A stretch of DNA of 64,000 nucleotides from Actinoplanes flavus (GTDB lineage: Bacteria > Actinomycetota > Actinomycetes > Mycobacteriales > Micromonosporaceae), in contig NZ_JAGFNS010000016.1 of the NCBI RefSeq assembly GCF_017592555.1, positions 63,724-127,723 on the forward strand. Reading direction: 5' to 3'. Positions within the stretch are counted from its first letter, which is position 1; each line of letters starts with the position of its first letter. This document shows positions 33,092-41,957 of this stretch, piece after piece. The notes below the pieces were generated by a model. The model was given only the letters and a program-made list of their open reading frames with translations, was not told where the DNA came from and searched no databases. A program made the translations under genes and the position numbers.

Positions 33092-33925
33092 ATGGATCGG
33101 AGCGGCCCGCGGACCGGTCGCCCCACGTTGCCGGGTCCGGCCACCGAGCTGGTCACTCTGCCTTCAGGGGTACGAGTGGAGCAGCTCGTCACCGGCGCCG
33201 GCGACCCGGTGACGGTGTTCGCGCACGGGCTGGCCGGGGACGTCTCCGGCACCCGCCCGCTGGGCAGTGCGGTCGCCGGCCGCCGGGTGTTCTTCCACTT
33301 CCGCGGGCACGGCCGTTCCGACGTGCCGCCCGGCCCGTGGTCCTTCGGTGACCTGGCCGATGATCTGCGCGGTGTCGCCGACCTGTCCGGGGCGACCCGG
33401 GCGCTGGGCGTCAGCATGGGCGCCGCCGCGCTGTGCCGTCTGCTCGCCGGGGCTCCGGACCGGTTCGAGCGGGTGGTCCTCTACCTGCCGGCCGCGTTGG
33501 ACGGGTCCCGGCCGGATGCCTCGGTGCAGCGCCTGTCCCGGCTGCTGGCGTCGGTCGAGTCGGGGGAGGCCGCGGTGATCGCCGAGGCGGTCGAGCAGGA
33601 GATGCCGTCCGCGGTGCGCAACACCCCGGCCGGTTGGAGTTTTCTGCGGCAGCGGGTCGAGCAGCTGCAACGGGACGGGCTGGCGCCCGAGGTGGAGTCG
33701 TTGTGGTCGGCGCCGCCGGTGGCCGACGAGTCGTTGTTGCGGCGGTTCCGGGGCCGGGCGCTGGTGATCGGCTGTCTCGGCGACGAGGTGCATCCGGTGG
33801 CGTGGGCGGAGCGGATCGCCGGTCTGCTGCCCGGCGCCGAGCTGGAGGTGTACGACCGGCCGGCCGTTCTCTGGAACAGCCGGGCCGAGTTGCGGGAACG
33901 CGTGTCGGCTTTCCTCAACGCTTGA
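33092..33925 (+). CDS. Alpha/beta hydrolase-fold protein
   Basis: A 277-aa protein with an H-G-L-A-G-D oxyanion segment near residue 49, the nucleophile elbow G-V-S-M-G-A near 109 and a late acidic residue in C-L-G-D-E-V near 231. The usual catalytic histidine in the C-terminal region is not obvious: the segment after the last strand reads Y-D-R-P-A-V-L-W-N. The protein may use the His of D-E-V-H-P or be inactive. The ATG at 33092 starts shortly before the first strand. Confidence 0.7.
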   Translation: MDRSGPRTGRPTLPGPATELVTLPSGVRVEQLVTGAGDPVTVFAHGLAGDVSGTRPLGSAVAGRRVFFHFRGHGRSDVPPGPWSFGDLADDLRGVADLSGATRALGVSMGAAALCRLLAGAPDRFERVVLYLPAALDGSRPDASVQRLSRLLASVESGEAAVIAEAVEQEMPSAVRNTPAGWSFLRQRVEQLQRDGLAPEVESLWSAPPVADESLLRRFRGRALVIGCLGDEVHPVAWAERIAGLLPGAELEVYDRPAVLWNSRAELRERVSAFLNA

Positions 33926-33983
33926 CTTCGGGAGCTATGTCCGAAAAGCCGTAACTTTTCCCGCGGTCGTGCGGTGTGTATAC

Positions 33984-34454
33984 GTGCGCTTGTCCCCCAA
34001 ATCCGTCTTTTTCGCTTTGGTGGTTCTCGGGCTGCCGTTCGCGGTTGTGGCCGGCTGGGCCCTCGGAGCGCCCGCCGCGCGCCAGGCCAGCCTCGGCGTC
34101 CCGGACGGGTCCGGCGCCCTCCCCGGTGACGGCGGTCTGGGCGCCGCACCGGGCGGGGCGACCCCGACCCGGGACTCCGCCGCCGACTACACGGCCCGGC
34201 CACCGCGCGGCACCCCGGACCCGGGCCCGTCACCGTCGGCTCCGGCGGCCGGGCCCAGCACGGTCATCGCCACCGTGACGGTCGTCCAGACCGTACCGCC
34301 GCCGCTGATCGAGGCCACCGTGCCGCCGCTCACCGCGCCGCCGGTGCCCACGCCGACCCAGCCGGACCAGCCGCCGAGCCCGTCCGCCACGCCGCCGTCG
34401 CCGAGCGCCTCCGCCACCCCCTCCACATCGACTCCGGTAGCGATGGGGTTCTAA
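33984..34454 (+). CDS. Membrane-anchored or secreted Pro/Thr/Ser-rich protein
   Basis: A 156-aa protein with a single N-terminal helix (about residues 8-27) and an extracytoplasmic tail very rich in P, T, S and A with no folded domain visible. It resembles wall-spanning linkers. The GTG at 33984 gives M-R-L-S-P-K-S-V-F-F; a GTG five codons earlier is possible. No family recognised. Confidence 0.5.
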   Translation: MRLSPKSVFFALVVLGLPFAVVAGWALGAPAARQASLGVPDGSGALPGDGGLGAAPGGATPTRDSAADYTARPPRGTPDPGPSPSAPAAGPSTVIATVTVVQTVPPPLIEATVPPLTAPPVPTPTQPDQPPSPSATPPSPSASATPSTSTPVAMGF

Positions 34455-34465
34455 GCTCACGCAAC

Positions 34466-35266
34466 GTGAGCGGTGATCAGAAACGTCCGGCTACGGCCCT
34501 CCGTGAGTTCTTCACCGGAGCCGGGTTGCTGGGCCGTGGGCTCGGTCTGGTTCTGGGCAGCCCCCGGCTCTTCCTCATCGGGCTGATCCCGGCGCTGATC
34601 TCCGGGGTCCTCTACACGACCGCGATGGTCTTGCTGCTGCGGTTCCTGCCGGATCTGTCGGCGCAGGTCACCTGGTTCGCCGACGACTGGTCCGGCTGGC
34701 TGCGCGGCACCTTCCGGGTGCTCGGCGGCACCGCGGTGCTCGGTCTCAGCGTGCTGCTCGGCGTCCTGACCTTCACCGCCGTGACCCTGCTGATCGGCGA
34801 CCCGTTCTACGAGAAGATCTCGGAACTCGTCGAGGACCGGTTCGGTGGCGTGCCCGAGGCGGTGAACCTCGGCTTCTGGGAGTCGCTGCGCCGCAGCCTC
34901 GTCGACTCGCTCAAACTGATCGGCATCTCGATCCTGGTCGGCATCCCGCTCTTCCTGCTCGGGTTCCTGCCGTTCGTGGGCCAGACCGTCATCCCCGTGC
35001 TGGCCGGTGGGGTCGGTGGCTGGCTGCTCGCCCTGGAGCTGACCGGCGTCCCGTTCCAGCGGCGTGGCCAGCGGCTGCGGCACCGTCGCCTCGTGCTCGG
35101 CCGGCATCGCGCGCTCGGCCTGGGCTTCGGCTCGGCCGTCTTCGCCTGCTTCCTGATCCCGCTCGGCGCCGTCCTGGTGATGCCGGCCGCCATCGCCGGT
35201 GCCACGCTGCTGGCCCGGCGGTCGCTGGGCAAGCCCATCGAGATCACCAGCACCGCCTCGCTGTGA
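34466..35266 (+). CDS. EI24/CysZ-family membrane protein
   Basis: A 266-aa membrane protein of the EI24 domain family, which includes sulfate permease CysZ. Helices lie at about residues 35-60, 85-115, 150-190 and 215-245. The family marker D-P-F-Y-E-K-I-S-E-L-V-E is at residues 112-123. Sulfate transport is possible but not shown. GTG start; the stop overlaps the macro-domain start (GTGA at 35263-35266). Confidence 0.75.
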   Translation: MSGDQKRPATALREFFTGAGLLGRGLGLVLGSPRLFLIGLIPALISGVLYTTAMVLLLRFLPDLSAQVTWFADDWSGWLRGTFRVLGGTAVLGLSVLLGVLTFTAVTLLIGDPFYEKISELVEDRFGGVPEAVNLGFWESLRRSLVDSLKLIGISILVGIPLFLLGFLPFVGQTVIPVLAGGVGGWLLALELTGVPFQRRGQRLRHRRLVLGRHRALGLGFGSAVFACFLIPLGAVLVMPAAIAGATLLARRSLGKPIEITSTASL

Positions 35267-35784
35267 GGATCGACCTGATCGAGGGCGACATCACCGCCCG
35301 GACCGCCGACGTGATCGTCAACGCGGCCAACTCGTCGCTGCTCGGCGGCGGAGGTGTGGACGGGGCGATCCACCGTAAGGGCGGGCCGGAGATCCTGGCC
35401 GAGACCCGGATGCTGCGGGCCTCCCGTTACGGCCGTGGACTGCCGGTCGGTCAGGCCGTCGCGACCACCGCGGGCCGGCTGCCGGCCCGCTGGGTGGTGC
35501 ACACGGTCGGGCCCGTTTTCAGCGCCACCGAGGACCGTTCCGCGTCGCTGCGTGCCTGCTACACGAACTCCCTGCGGGTCGCCGACGACCTCGGCGCCGT
35601 GTCGGTGGCGTTCCCGCTGATCTCGGCCGGTGTCTACCGCTGGCCGGTCGAGGACGCCGTCCGCCAGGCCCTCACCGCACTGGCCGCCGCCACCCCGGTC
35701 CACGTCCGGACAGCGACTCTGGTCCTGTTCGGGTCCGAGGCGGCGACCGTGGGCCGCGCGGTCTACGACGTTATGTTTTCGTGA
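35263..35784 (+). CDS. Macro-domain O-acetyl-ADP-ribose deacetylase
   Basis: A 173-aa macro domain of the YmdB type: V-I-V-N-A-A-N-S-S-L-L-G-G-G-G-V-D-G-A-I-H near residues 18-38 (the adenosine and ribose-binding loop with catalytic Asn and Asp), and F-P-L-I-S-A-G-V-Y-R-W-P near 122. It removes acetyl or ADP-ribosyl groups from ADP-ribose derivatives or proteins. Coupled to the EI24 gene. Confidence 0.9.
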   Translation: MRIDLIEGDITARTADVIVNAANSSLLGGGGVDGAIHRKGGPEILAETRMLRASRYGRGLPVGQAVATTAGRLPARWVVHTVGPVFSATEDRSASLRACYTNSLRVADDLGAVSVAFPLISAGVYRWPVEDAVRQALTALAAATPVHVRTATLVLFGSEAATVGRAVYDVMFS

Positions 35785-35861
35785 CCTGAGAGTCAGAACC
35801 ACTCCGCCCACAGCGGCATCGCACTAGATGTCGCAGCAACCGGGACAACGGGGGAAGAGCA

Positions 35862-36854
35862 ATGACTTTCAGCATCAAATCTGCCGGAATCATCGCCGCA
35901 GGGATCGCGGCCATCGCGTCGGCGGCGTTCCTGCCGGCGCCCGCCTACGCGGCCGCGGCCGGGACGGCGGAGGTCGTCGACTACAGCATCGAGTTCACGG
36001 CGGCTCGCGGCGCGGCCAACGACGTCGTGATCACCCGCTCCGGGAAGACCGTCACGATCGACGACCGGGTGGCGGTGAAGCCGGGACCGGGATGCTGGGC
36101 CGTGTCCGGGGACAGCACGAAGGTGCGGTGCACGCTCGACCAGGTCTATTTCATCCAGGTGCGGCTCGGTGACCGGAACGACCGGTTCGTCAACCGCAGC
36201 GGCGAGGACGTCGGGGTCATGGGTGAAGCGGGCAACGACCGGATCGTCGGCGGCACCGGCCCCGACAGCCTCTACGGTGGCAGCGGGAACGACGTCCTGT
36301 ACGGGGGCGCCGGACGCGACAGCCTGATGGGCGGCCGCGGCGACGACGTCCTCGACGGTGGCTCCGGCAACGACAACCTCAACGCCGACGCCGGGCGGGA
36401 CATCCTGCGCGGTGGCAGCGGAACCAGGGACCTCGCCTACTACGGAGGCCGGCGCGGCGCCGTACGGGTCGACCTCGACGGCGCCAAGGGCGACGACGGC
36501 GCGCCGGGGGAGCGGGACACCGTCGGCGCGGACGTCGAGAGGATCGTCGGCGGCTCGGGGAACGACCGGCTCACCGGCAACGCGGCGGCCAACGAGATCT
36601 ACGGTGGGCCCGGCGACGACCGCATCTCCGGTGGCGGCGGCAAGGACCTGCTCGTCGGCCAGGCCGGGCACGACACCCTGCGCGGGGACGCGGGCGCCGA
36701 CCGGCTCTACGGTGAGCAGCAGGACCCCAGCCGGCCGGGCTCGGACGGTGACCCCGCCGACGACCCGAAGGCCCGGGACCACCTGAACGGCGGCACCGCC
36801 ACCGACACCTGCGTGGGCGGCCCGGTAACCACCAAGGTCAGCTGCGAGCGCTGA
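35862..36854 (+). CDS. Secreted RTX-type calcium-binding repeat protein
   Basis: A 330-aa exported protein. A Sec signal peptide (residues 1-29, ending A-Y-A) is followed by about 95 residues of unassigned domain. Nonapeptide RTX repeats of G-G-x-G-x-D-x-L-x type fill residues 125-185 and, after an insert with Y-Y-G-G-R-R-G, residues 225-285. Each pair of repeats binds calcium in a parallel beta-roll. Partner and enzymatic role are unknown; no type I secretion genes are adjacent and the signal peptide points to Sec export. RBS GGGGGAAG is just upstream. Confidence 0.85.
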   Translation: MTFSIKSAGIIAAGIAAIASAAFLPAPAYAAAAGTAEVVDYSIEFTAARGAANDVVITRSGKTVTIDDRVAVKPGPGCWAVSGDSTKVRCTLDQVYFIQVRLGDRNDRFVNRSGEDVGVMGEAGNDRIVGGTGPDSLYGGSGNDVLYGGAGRDSLMGGRGDDVLDGGSGNDNLNADAGRDILRGGSGTRDLAYYGGRRGAVRVDLDGAKGDDGAPGERDTVGADVERIVGGSGNDRLTGNAAANEIYGGPGDDRISGGGGKDLLVGQAGHDTLRGDAGADRLYGEQQDPSRPGSDGDPADDPKARDHLNGGTATDTCVGGPVTTKVSCER

Positions 36855-36872
36855 ACCCAGCCGGATCCGGTG

Positions 36873-36898
36873 GCCCGTGCGGTGTCGGCCGCACGGGC
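36873..36898. terminator. Terminator between convergent RTX and LacI genes
   Basis: A perfect 10-bp stem (36873-36882 with 36889-36898) with loop TGTCGG, placed in the gap of the two converging genes. Confidence 0.7.
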
Positions 36899-36950
36899 GG
36901 CTCACGTAGGCGTACCGGAAGGGGTAGGGGGCCGTGACGTCCGGTAATGA

Positions 36951-37964
36951 TCAGGCTGAGGCGCGGACGATGAGCTCGGTGGGCAGGATGATCGCGGGTG
37001 GCACGTCGGGGTCGCCGGAGATGAGGCGGAGCATCTCCCGGGCCATCGTGCGGCCGGCCTCGCCGATCGGCTGACGCACCGTGGTGAGCGGCGGGTCGCT
37101 GTAGCGGCTGACCTCGAAGTCGTCGAAGCCGATCACGGCGACGTCCTCCGGGACCCGGCGACCGGCGTTGCGCAGGGTTTGCAGGGCGCCGTGGGCCATC
37201 AGGTCGGAGGCGGCGAAGACGGCGTCCAGCTCCGAGTCGCGGTCGAGCAGGTCGCGCATCGCGGTGACGCCGGAGTCGCGGGTGAAGTCGCCGGTGGCGA
37301 CGAGTTCCGGGAGGCCGGCGGCGCGCAGCGCGTCGTGGTAGCCGGTGAGGCGTTCGAGGCCGGCCACCATGTCCTGTGGGCCGGCTATGGTCGCAATACG
37401 CCGGCGACCGGAAGTGATCAGGTGCTGGATGGCCGCGGCGACGCCGCCGGCGTGGTCGACGTCCACGTACGGAACCGGCGGGTCGGCGATCATCGGGCGG
37501 CCGCTGCAGATCACCGGGATGCCGCGGCGGGCCAGCAGGCCGGGCAGCGGATCGGCGCCGTGGATCGAGGCGAACATGACGCCGTCGACGTGGCCGGCCA
37601 CCGCGTAGCGCTCGACCCGGGCGTAACCGGCCGCCGAACCGGCCATCATCAGCACCAGCTGCTTGTCGGCGGCCTCCAGCTCGGAGCCGACGCCGCGGAT
37701 GATGGCCGGGAAGAACAGGTCGTCGGAGAAGACCCGGTTCGCCGTCTCCGGAAGGATCAGGGCGATCGAGTCGGTCTGCCGGGTGACCAGGCTCCGGGCC
37801 GCCTGGTTCGGCACGTAGCCGAGTTCGTCGACGGCCCGGTTGACGGCCTCACGGATGGAGGCCGCCACCGTGGTGGAACCGTTGACGACGCGGGACACCG
37901 TCGCGCGGGAGACCCCGGCTCGACGGGCAACCGCTTCCAGGGTCGGGCGTTCCCGCGTCGTCAC
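36951..37964 (-). CDS. LacI-family sugar-responsive repressor
   Basis: A 337-aa LacI/GalR regulator. The HTH with hinge (residues 8-58) shows L-E-A-V-A-R-R-A-G-V-S-R-A-T-V-S-R-V-V-N-G and L-G-Y-V-P-N-Q-A-A-R-S-L. The remainder is a periplasmic-binding-protein fold with V-A-V-I-G-F-D-D near 283. It lies 22 bases downstream of the beta-glucosidase gene, its likely target, and may control it through the AACCGGTT site at 39422-39433. Confidence 0.9.
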   Translation of the reverse strand: MTTRERPTLEAVARRAGVSRATVSRVVNGSTTVAASIREAVNRAVDELGYVPNQAARSLVTRQTDSIALILPETANRVFSDDLFFPAIIRGVGSELEAADKQLVLMMAGSAAGYARVERYAVAGHVDGVMFASIHGADPLPGLLARRGIPVICSGRPMIADPPVPYVDVDHAGGVAAAIQHLITSGRRRIATIAGPQDMVAGLERLTGYHDALRAAGLPELVATGDFTRDSGVTAMRDLLDRDSELDAVFAASDLMAHGALQTLRNAGRRVPEDVAVIGFDDFEVSRYSDPPLTTVRQPIGEAGRTMAREMLRLISGDPDVPPAIILPTELIVRASA

Positions 37965-37986
37965 AAGCCCCCCGCTCTGAAATGGC

Positions 37987-39390
37987 TCAGTCCAGGCCGT
38001 TGCGCCGGATCACCTCGCTGTACCACTTCGCGCTGTCCTTGAGCACCCGCTGTTGCGTGGTGTAGTCGACGTGCACCATACCGAAACGCTTCGCGTAGCC
38101 CTCGGCCCATTCGAAGTTGTCCATCAACGACCAGGCGAAGTATCCCCGCAGATCCACTCCGGCCGCCAGAGCGTCGTGGCAGGCACGCAGGTGGGAGTCC
38201 ACGTACTCGATCCGGCGCAGGTCGTGGACCTCGCCGTTCTCGGCCGGGCCGTCCGGGTACGCCGCGCCGTTCTCGGTGATCATCAGCGGGACGCCCGGGT
38301 AGTCCCGGTGGAGGCGGGTCAGCAGACGGGTCAGCGCGGCCGGCTCGATCTGCCAGTTCATGTCGGTGACCGGGCCGACCGGGGCGCGGAACCGGACGCC
38401 GTGGCTGCCCGGGTAGTCGAGCGGGCCCGGGTGGCCGGGGGCCGCGGAGACGTACGCCGGGGTGTAGTAGTTGATGCCCAGCACGTCGATCGGCGCGTTG
38501 ATGATCGTCTCGTCGCCGTCGCGGATCCAGACCGGGTCGGCGATCCGGGCGATGTGCGCCAGCACGTCGGCCGGGTAGTGGCCCTTGAACAGCGGGTCCA
38601 GGAAGATCCGGTTGGCCAGGCCGTCGATCAGGTGGGCGGCCGCGCGGTCGGCCTCGCTGTCCGGGTCGAGCGGGGCGACGGCGCACGGGTTCAGCGTGAT
38701 GCTGATGCTCTTCGCGCCGGCCGCGCGCAGCGCCCGGGTGGCCAGGCCGTGTGCCAGGTTGAGGTGGTGCACCGCGGTCAGGGCGGCGACCGGGTCCTGC
38801 ACGCCGGGCGCGTGGATGCCGGAGCCGTAGCCGAGGTAGGCCGAGCACCACGGCTCGTTCAGCGTGGTCCAGGTGGCGACCCGGTCACCGAGGCGGCGGT
38901 GGACGATCTCGGCGTAGTCGGCGAACGCCTCGGCGGTCTCCCGGTTGGTCCAGCCGCCCCGGTCCTCGAGCGTCTGCGGCAGGTCCCAGTGGTAGAGGGT
39001 GACCACCGGGTCGATGCCCTTGCTGAGCAGCTCGTCGGTGAGCCGGTCGTAGAAGTCCAGGCCACGGACGTTGACCGGGCCGGTGCCGTCCGGGCGGACC
39101 CGCGGCCAGGCGATCGAGAAGCGGTACGAGGCCAGACCCAGGTCGGCCATGAGCGCGACGTCCTCGGCGTACCGGTGGTAGTGGTCGCACGCGACGTCGC
39201 CGGTGTGGCCGGCGAAGACCCTGCCCGGTGTGCGGCTGAAGGTGTCCCAGATGGACGGGCCGCGGCCGTCCTCCCTCGCGGCGCCCTCGATCTGGTACGA
39301 GGCCGTGGCCGCCCCCCAGACGAAACCTTCGGGGAAGGTGATCCCCGCGGGGGCCGGCTGCGCCGACGTGGACGTGACGGTTGCCGTCAT
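37987..39390 (-). CDS. GH1 beta-glucosidase
   Basis: A 467-aa family 1 glycoside hydrolase. The N-terminal F-V-W-G-A-A-T-A-S-Y-Q-I-E-G signature is at residues 23-36. The acid/base glutamate is in T-L-N-E-P near residue 178, and the nucleophile glutamate is in I-T-E-N-G near 370. It hydrolyses beta-glucosides such as cellobiose; no signal peptide, so it acts in the cytoplasm after uptake. No sugar transporter genes flank it, unlike the common bgl operons of Streptomyces. Confidence 0.9.
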   Translation of the reverse strand: MTATVTSTSAQPAPAGITFPEGFVWGAATASYQIEGAAREDGRGPSIWDTFSRTPGRVFAGHTGDVACDHYHRYAEDVALMADLGLASYRFSIAWPRVRPDGTGPVNVRGLDFYDRLTDELLSKGIDPVVTLYHWDLPQTLEDRGGWTNRETAEAFADYAEIVHRRLGDRVATWTTLNEPWCSAYLGYGSGIHAPGVQDPVAALTAVHHLNLAHGLATRALRAAGAKSISITLNPCAVAPLDPDSEADRAAAHLIDGLANRIFLDPLFKGHYPADVLAHIARIADPVWIRDGDETIINAPIDVLGINYYTPAYVSAAPGHPGPLDYPGSHGVRFRAPVGPVTDMNWQIEPAALTRLLTRLHRDYPGVPLMITENGAAYPDGPAENGEVHDLRRIEYVDSHLRACHDALAAGVDLRGYFAWSLMDNFEWAEGYAKRFGMVHVDYTTQQRVLKDSAKWYSEVIRRNGLD

Positions 39391-39421
39391 GTCTTCTCCG
39401 CTTCCTGATGATCCGCTGAAC

Positions 39422-39433
39422 TTAACCGGTTCA
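39422..39433. promoter_or_regulatory. Candidate LacI-family operator
   Basis: TTAACCGGTTCA, a CG-centred near-palindrome with perfect core AACCGGTT, 32-43 bases upstream of the beta-glucosidase start, flanked by TGAAC and GTTCA half repeats. CG-centred dyads are typical LacI/GalR sites. Confidence 0.5.
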
Positions 39434-39479
39434 TCTTACGGCCTGGCGACGCGGTGACAACGGATCTTGACATCGAACC

Positions 39480-40241
39480 TCAGCCGGTGTGCAGAGCCTG
39501 CACCAGCCGCGGATCGCCGGTGAGGGCGAGTTGATCGGCCCGTTTCCGGCCCATCAGGGCCAGTTGCAGGTCGCTGGCCGTGCCGGTGATCCGCGCCCGC
39601 GGGTGGTGATCGTCGTCGTCCAGGATCGTGCCGGTGTCCAGCAGGGCGATGCCGGTGCCGCGCAGCCGGACGAACCACTCCTGCGCCGCGTCCGTGCCGA
39701 CCAGATGCACGACGCCGTGCAGATCGGTCGGGCCCTGGCGCTTGCCGGCCGGCAGCCAGGTGTCCAGGATCTCGCTCACGCCGTCGGAGGCCAGCTTCGT
39801 CTCGATCGGGGTGGCCCGGCCGGCGGCCGACTCGGCGTCCCACCGGTGCACCGAGATCTCGTGGGCCATCCGCCGATGCCAGAAGACGGCCCGCTTCGGC
39901 TGTGGCGCCCAGTTCCAGGCCGGGAGATCCGGGTCGAGCGCCTCCAGCGTCTCCACCGTGCCGGTGATCTCGCGGCGCAGGCGGTCGAGCGCCTCGGACC
40001 ACTCGGCCGGGCGCTCCGGATGGACGAATCCCTCGTAGCGCACGGTCACGCCGCGGGTCACCGTGCCGCGAACCCAGTTCAGCACCGTGGCCACATGGTG
40101 GGTGAGGTCGGCGACCGTCCAGTCCGGGCAGCCCGGGACCGTCGCGTCCGGCCCGCTCTCGGCGACGGCGTCCCAGAGTGCCGGGCCGTCGGCACGCAGC
40201 GCGGCCAGCCAGAAATCCTTCGTCGCGTGCAACCTGTTCAT
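39480..40241 (-). CDS. Maleylpyruvate isomerase / TIGR03083-family protein
   Basis: A 253-aa protein with a DinB-like mycothiol-dependent maleylpyruvate isomerase N-terminal domain. The metal-binding pattern is visible as a histidine in L-T-H-H-V near residue 48 and H-R-R-M-A-H-E-I-S-V-H-R-W-D near residue 122. A C-terminal MDMPI-C-like domain follows. Members isomerise maleylpyruvate or transfer other groups using mycothiol. The mshD gene in the same window supplies that thiol. Confidence 0.8.
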   Translation of the reverse strand: MNRLHATKDFWLAALRADGPALWDAVAESGPDATVPGCPDWTVADLTHHVATVLNWVRGTVTRGVTVRYEGFVHPERPAEWSEALDRLRREITGTVETLEALDPDLPAWNWAPQPKRAVFWHRRMAHEISVHRWDAESAAGRATPIETKLASDGVSEILDTWLPAGKRQGPTDLHGVVHLVGTDAAQEWFVRLRGTGIALLDTGTILDDDDHHPRARITGTASDLQLALMGRKRADQLALTGDPRLVQALHTG

Positions 40242-40309
40242 CGCAGTCGTCTCCCGCTCGGCCGGACCGCAGGTGTCACCCCCCGCAGTGTGAGCTTAGG
40301 GTGAGCGTC

Positions 40310-41332
40310 GTGACTGACACTTCCCTGGCGGCGTACACGACGCTACGCCTCGGCGGGCACGCCGGCACAGTGACCGAGGCGGTCCATCCGGACGAGGCCG
40401 TCGCCGCGGTCCGTGAGGCCAGCTCGGCGGGGCGGCCGTTGCTGGTGCTGGGCGGCGGCAGCAACGTCGTGATCGGCGACTCCGGCTTCGACGGCGAGGT
40501 GCTGCTGCTGCGCGACCGGGGTGTCGAGGTGGTCGGCGAGGACGCCTCCGGTGTCCTGGTCCGGGTGTCGGCCGGCGAGCCCTGGGACGACTTCGTGGCG
40601 TACGCCGTGGCGAACGGATGGTCCGGCGTCGAGTGCCTGTCCGGGATCCCGGGCGCGGCCGGCTCGACCCCGATCCAGAACGTCGGGGCGTACGGCCAGG
40701 AGGTGGCACACACCATCGAGGCGGTGCACGCGTACGACCGGATCGCCGACGAGACCCGGGTCATGTCCCCGGCGGACTGCCGTTTCGGCTACCGGTCCAG
40801 CGTGTTCAAGCACGACGACCGGCATCTGGTCACCGCCGTCGACTTCCGGCTCGCCCGCTCGGCGGAGTCGGCCCCGATCCGGTACGCGGAACTCGCCCGT
40901 ACCCTCGGCGCCTCGGCCGGCGATCGGGTGCCGCTGCGGCAGGCCCGCGACACGGTGCTCAAGCTGCGGGCCGGCAAGGGGATGGTGCTCGACCCGGAGG
41001 ACCGGGACACCTGGTCGGTCGGGTCGTTCTTCACCAATCCGGTGGTGCCCGCGGAGTTCTTCGCGACGCTGGGCGAGATGCCGCACTGGCCGGGCCCGGA
41101 CGGGACCGTGAAGATCCCGGCGGCGTGGCTGATCGAGCAGTCCGGGTTCCCGAAGGGGTACGCCGGCGACGGCGTCGCGATCTCCGGCAAGCACACCCTG
41201 GCGCTGACCAACCGCGGTGACGGCACCACGGCGGCGCTGCTCGACCTGGCCCGGACGATCCGCGACGGGGTCCGTGCCCGGTTCGGTGTCGAACTGCACC
41301 CGGAGCCGGTCCTGATCAACTGCGCCCTCTGA
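40310..41332 (+). CDS. murB: UDP-N-acetylenolpyruvoylglucosamine reductase
   Basis: A 340-aa FAD enzyme of peptidoglycan precursor synthesis. FAD-binding motifs are T-L-R-L-G-G near residue 12 and L-V-L-G-G-G-S-N-V-V-I near 46. The catalytic serine lies in S-V-G-S-F-F-T-N-P near 237 and the catalytic glutamate in L-H-P-E-P-V-L near 333. The length fits type I MurB. The GTG at 40310 is preferred, with TTAGGG eight bases upstream; a GTG three codons earlier is open. It ends four bases from the convergent CAP gene. Confidence 0.95.
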   Translation: MTDTSLAAYTTLRLGGHAGTVTEAVHPDEAVAAVREASSAGRPLLVLGGGSNVVIGDSGFDGEVLLLRDRGVEVVGEDASGVLVRVSAGEPWDDFVAYAVANGWSGVECLSGIPGAAGSTPIQNVGAYGQEVAHTIEAVHAYDRIADETRVMSPADCRFGYRSSVFKHDDRHLVTAVDFRLARSAESAPIRYAELARTLGASAGDRVPLRQARDTVLKLRAGKGMVLDPEDRDTWSVGSFFTNPVVPAEFFATLGEMPHWPGPDGTVKIPAAWLIEQSGFPKGYAGDGVAISGKHTLALTNRGDGTTAALLDLARTIRDGVRARFGVELHPEPVLINCAL

Positions 41333-41336
41333 CCGT

Positions 41337-41957
41337 TCAGCGCCAGCCGAACACCTGCGTGTAGTACGGGGTGCCGTCGGCCGCGTACGCCACACCGGCC
41401 CCGACCGAGCGTGCCCGGCAGTTGAGGATGTTGCGCCGGTGGCCCGGGCTGGCCATCCACGCGGCCAGCACCTCGTTCGCGGTGCGGTAGCCCCAGGCGA
41501 TGTTCTCCCCGGCGGGCTGCTGGTATCCGGCCTCCTCACTGCGGTCCACGAAGGTCGAGCCGTCCCGCCAGACGTGACTGAAGAGCCGCGTCCGGGCCAT
41601 GTACCTGCTCTGCCGCAGGGACGCGGCCACCAGATGCTCGTCGACCGTGAGGTCCGGACAGCCGGCGGTGCGGCGGGTCTCGTTGGTGAGGCGGACCACC
41701 TGGCCCATCACGGACCGGGCCCGTAGCGGGGGCCGCCGGGCGGGTTCGGCGCGCGCCGGTGGCTCCAGGGCGGGTTCGTCCCGGATGAGGCTGTCGGGCA
41801 CCTCCGCCGGGCTCGGCGCGGATGTGACGGTCCGTGGTGGGGCGGCCTGCGGTCGTGACGGGACGGTCGGCCCCTGGGCCATCGCCGGTGCGGTGAGAGC
41901 GAACAGCACGGATGCTGCCACGAGCGTGCCGACGCGTCGTAATACCAGGTCGAACAC
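41337..41957 (-). CDS. Secreted CAP-domain (SCP/YkwD-like) protein
   Basis: A 206-aa exported protein. The signal peptide ends at about residue 28 (A-M-A-Q-G). A proline-rich linker covers 30-80 and a CAP domain 85-206. The domain keeps L-T-N-E-T-R-R, the histidine of S-H-V-W-R, G-E-N-I-A-W-G-Y and the second histidine in M-A-S-P-G-H-R-R-N-I-L-N. These are the typical YkwD metal-site residues. Function in bacteria is poorly known, with wall-related roles proposed. Start is the GTG at 41957. Confidence 0.85.
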   Translation of the reverse strand: MFDLVLRRVGTLVAASVLFALTAPAMAQGPTVPSRPQAAPPRTVTSAPSPAEVPDSLIRDEPALEPPARAEPARRPPLRARSVMGQVVRLTNETRRTAGCPDLTVDEHLVAASLRQSRYMARTRLFSHVWRDGSTFVDRSEEAGYQQPAGENIAWGYRTANEVLAAWMASPGHRRNILNCRARSVGAGVAYAADGTPYYTQVFGWR

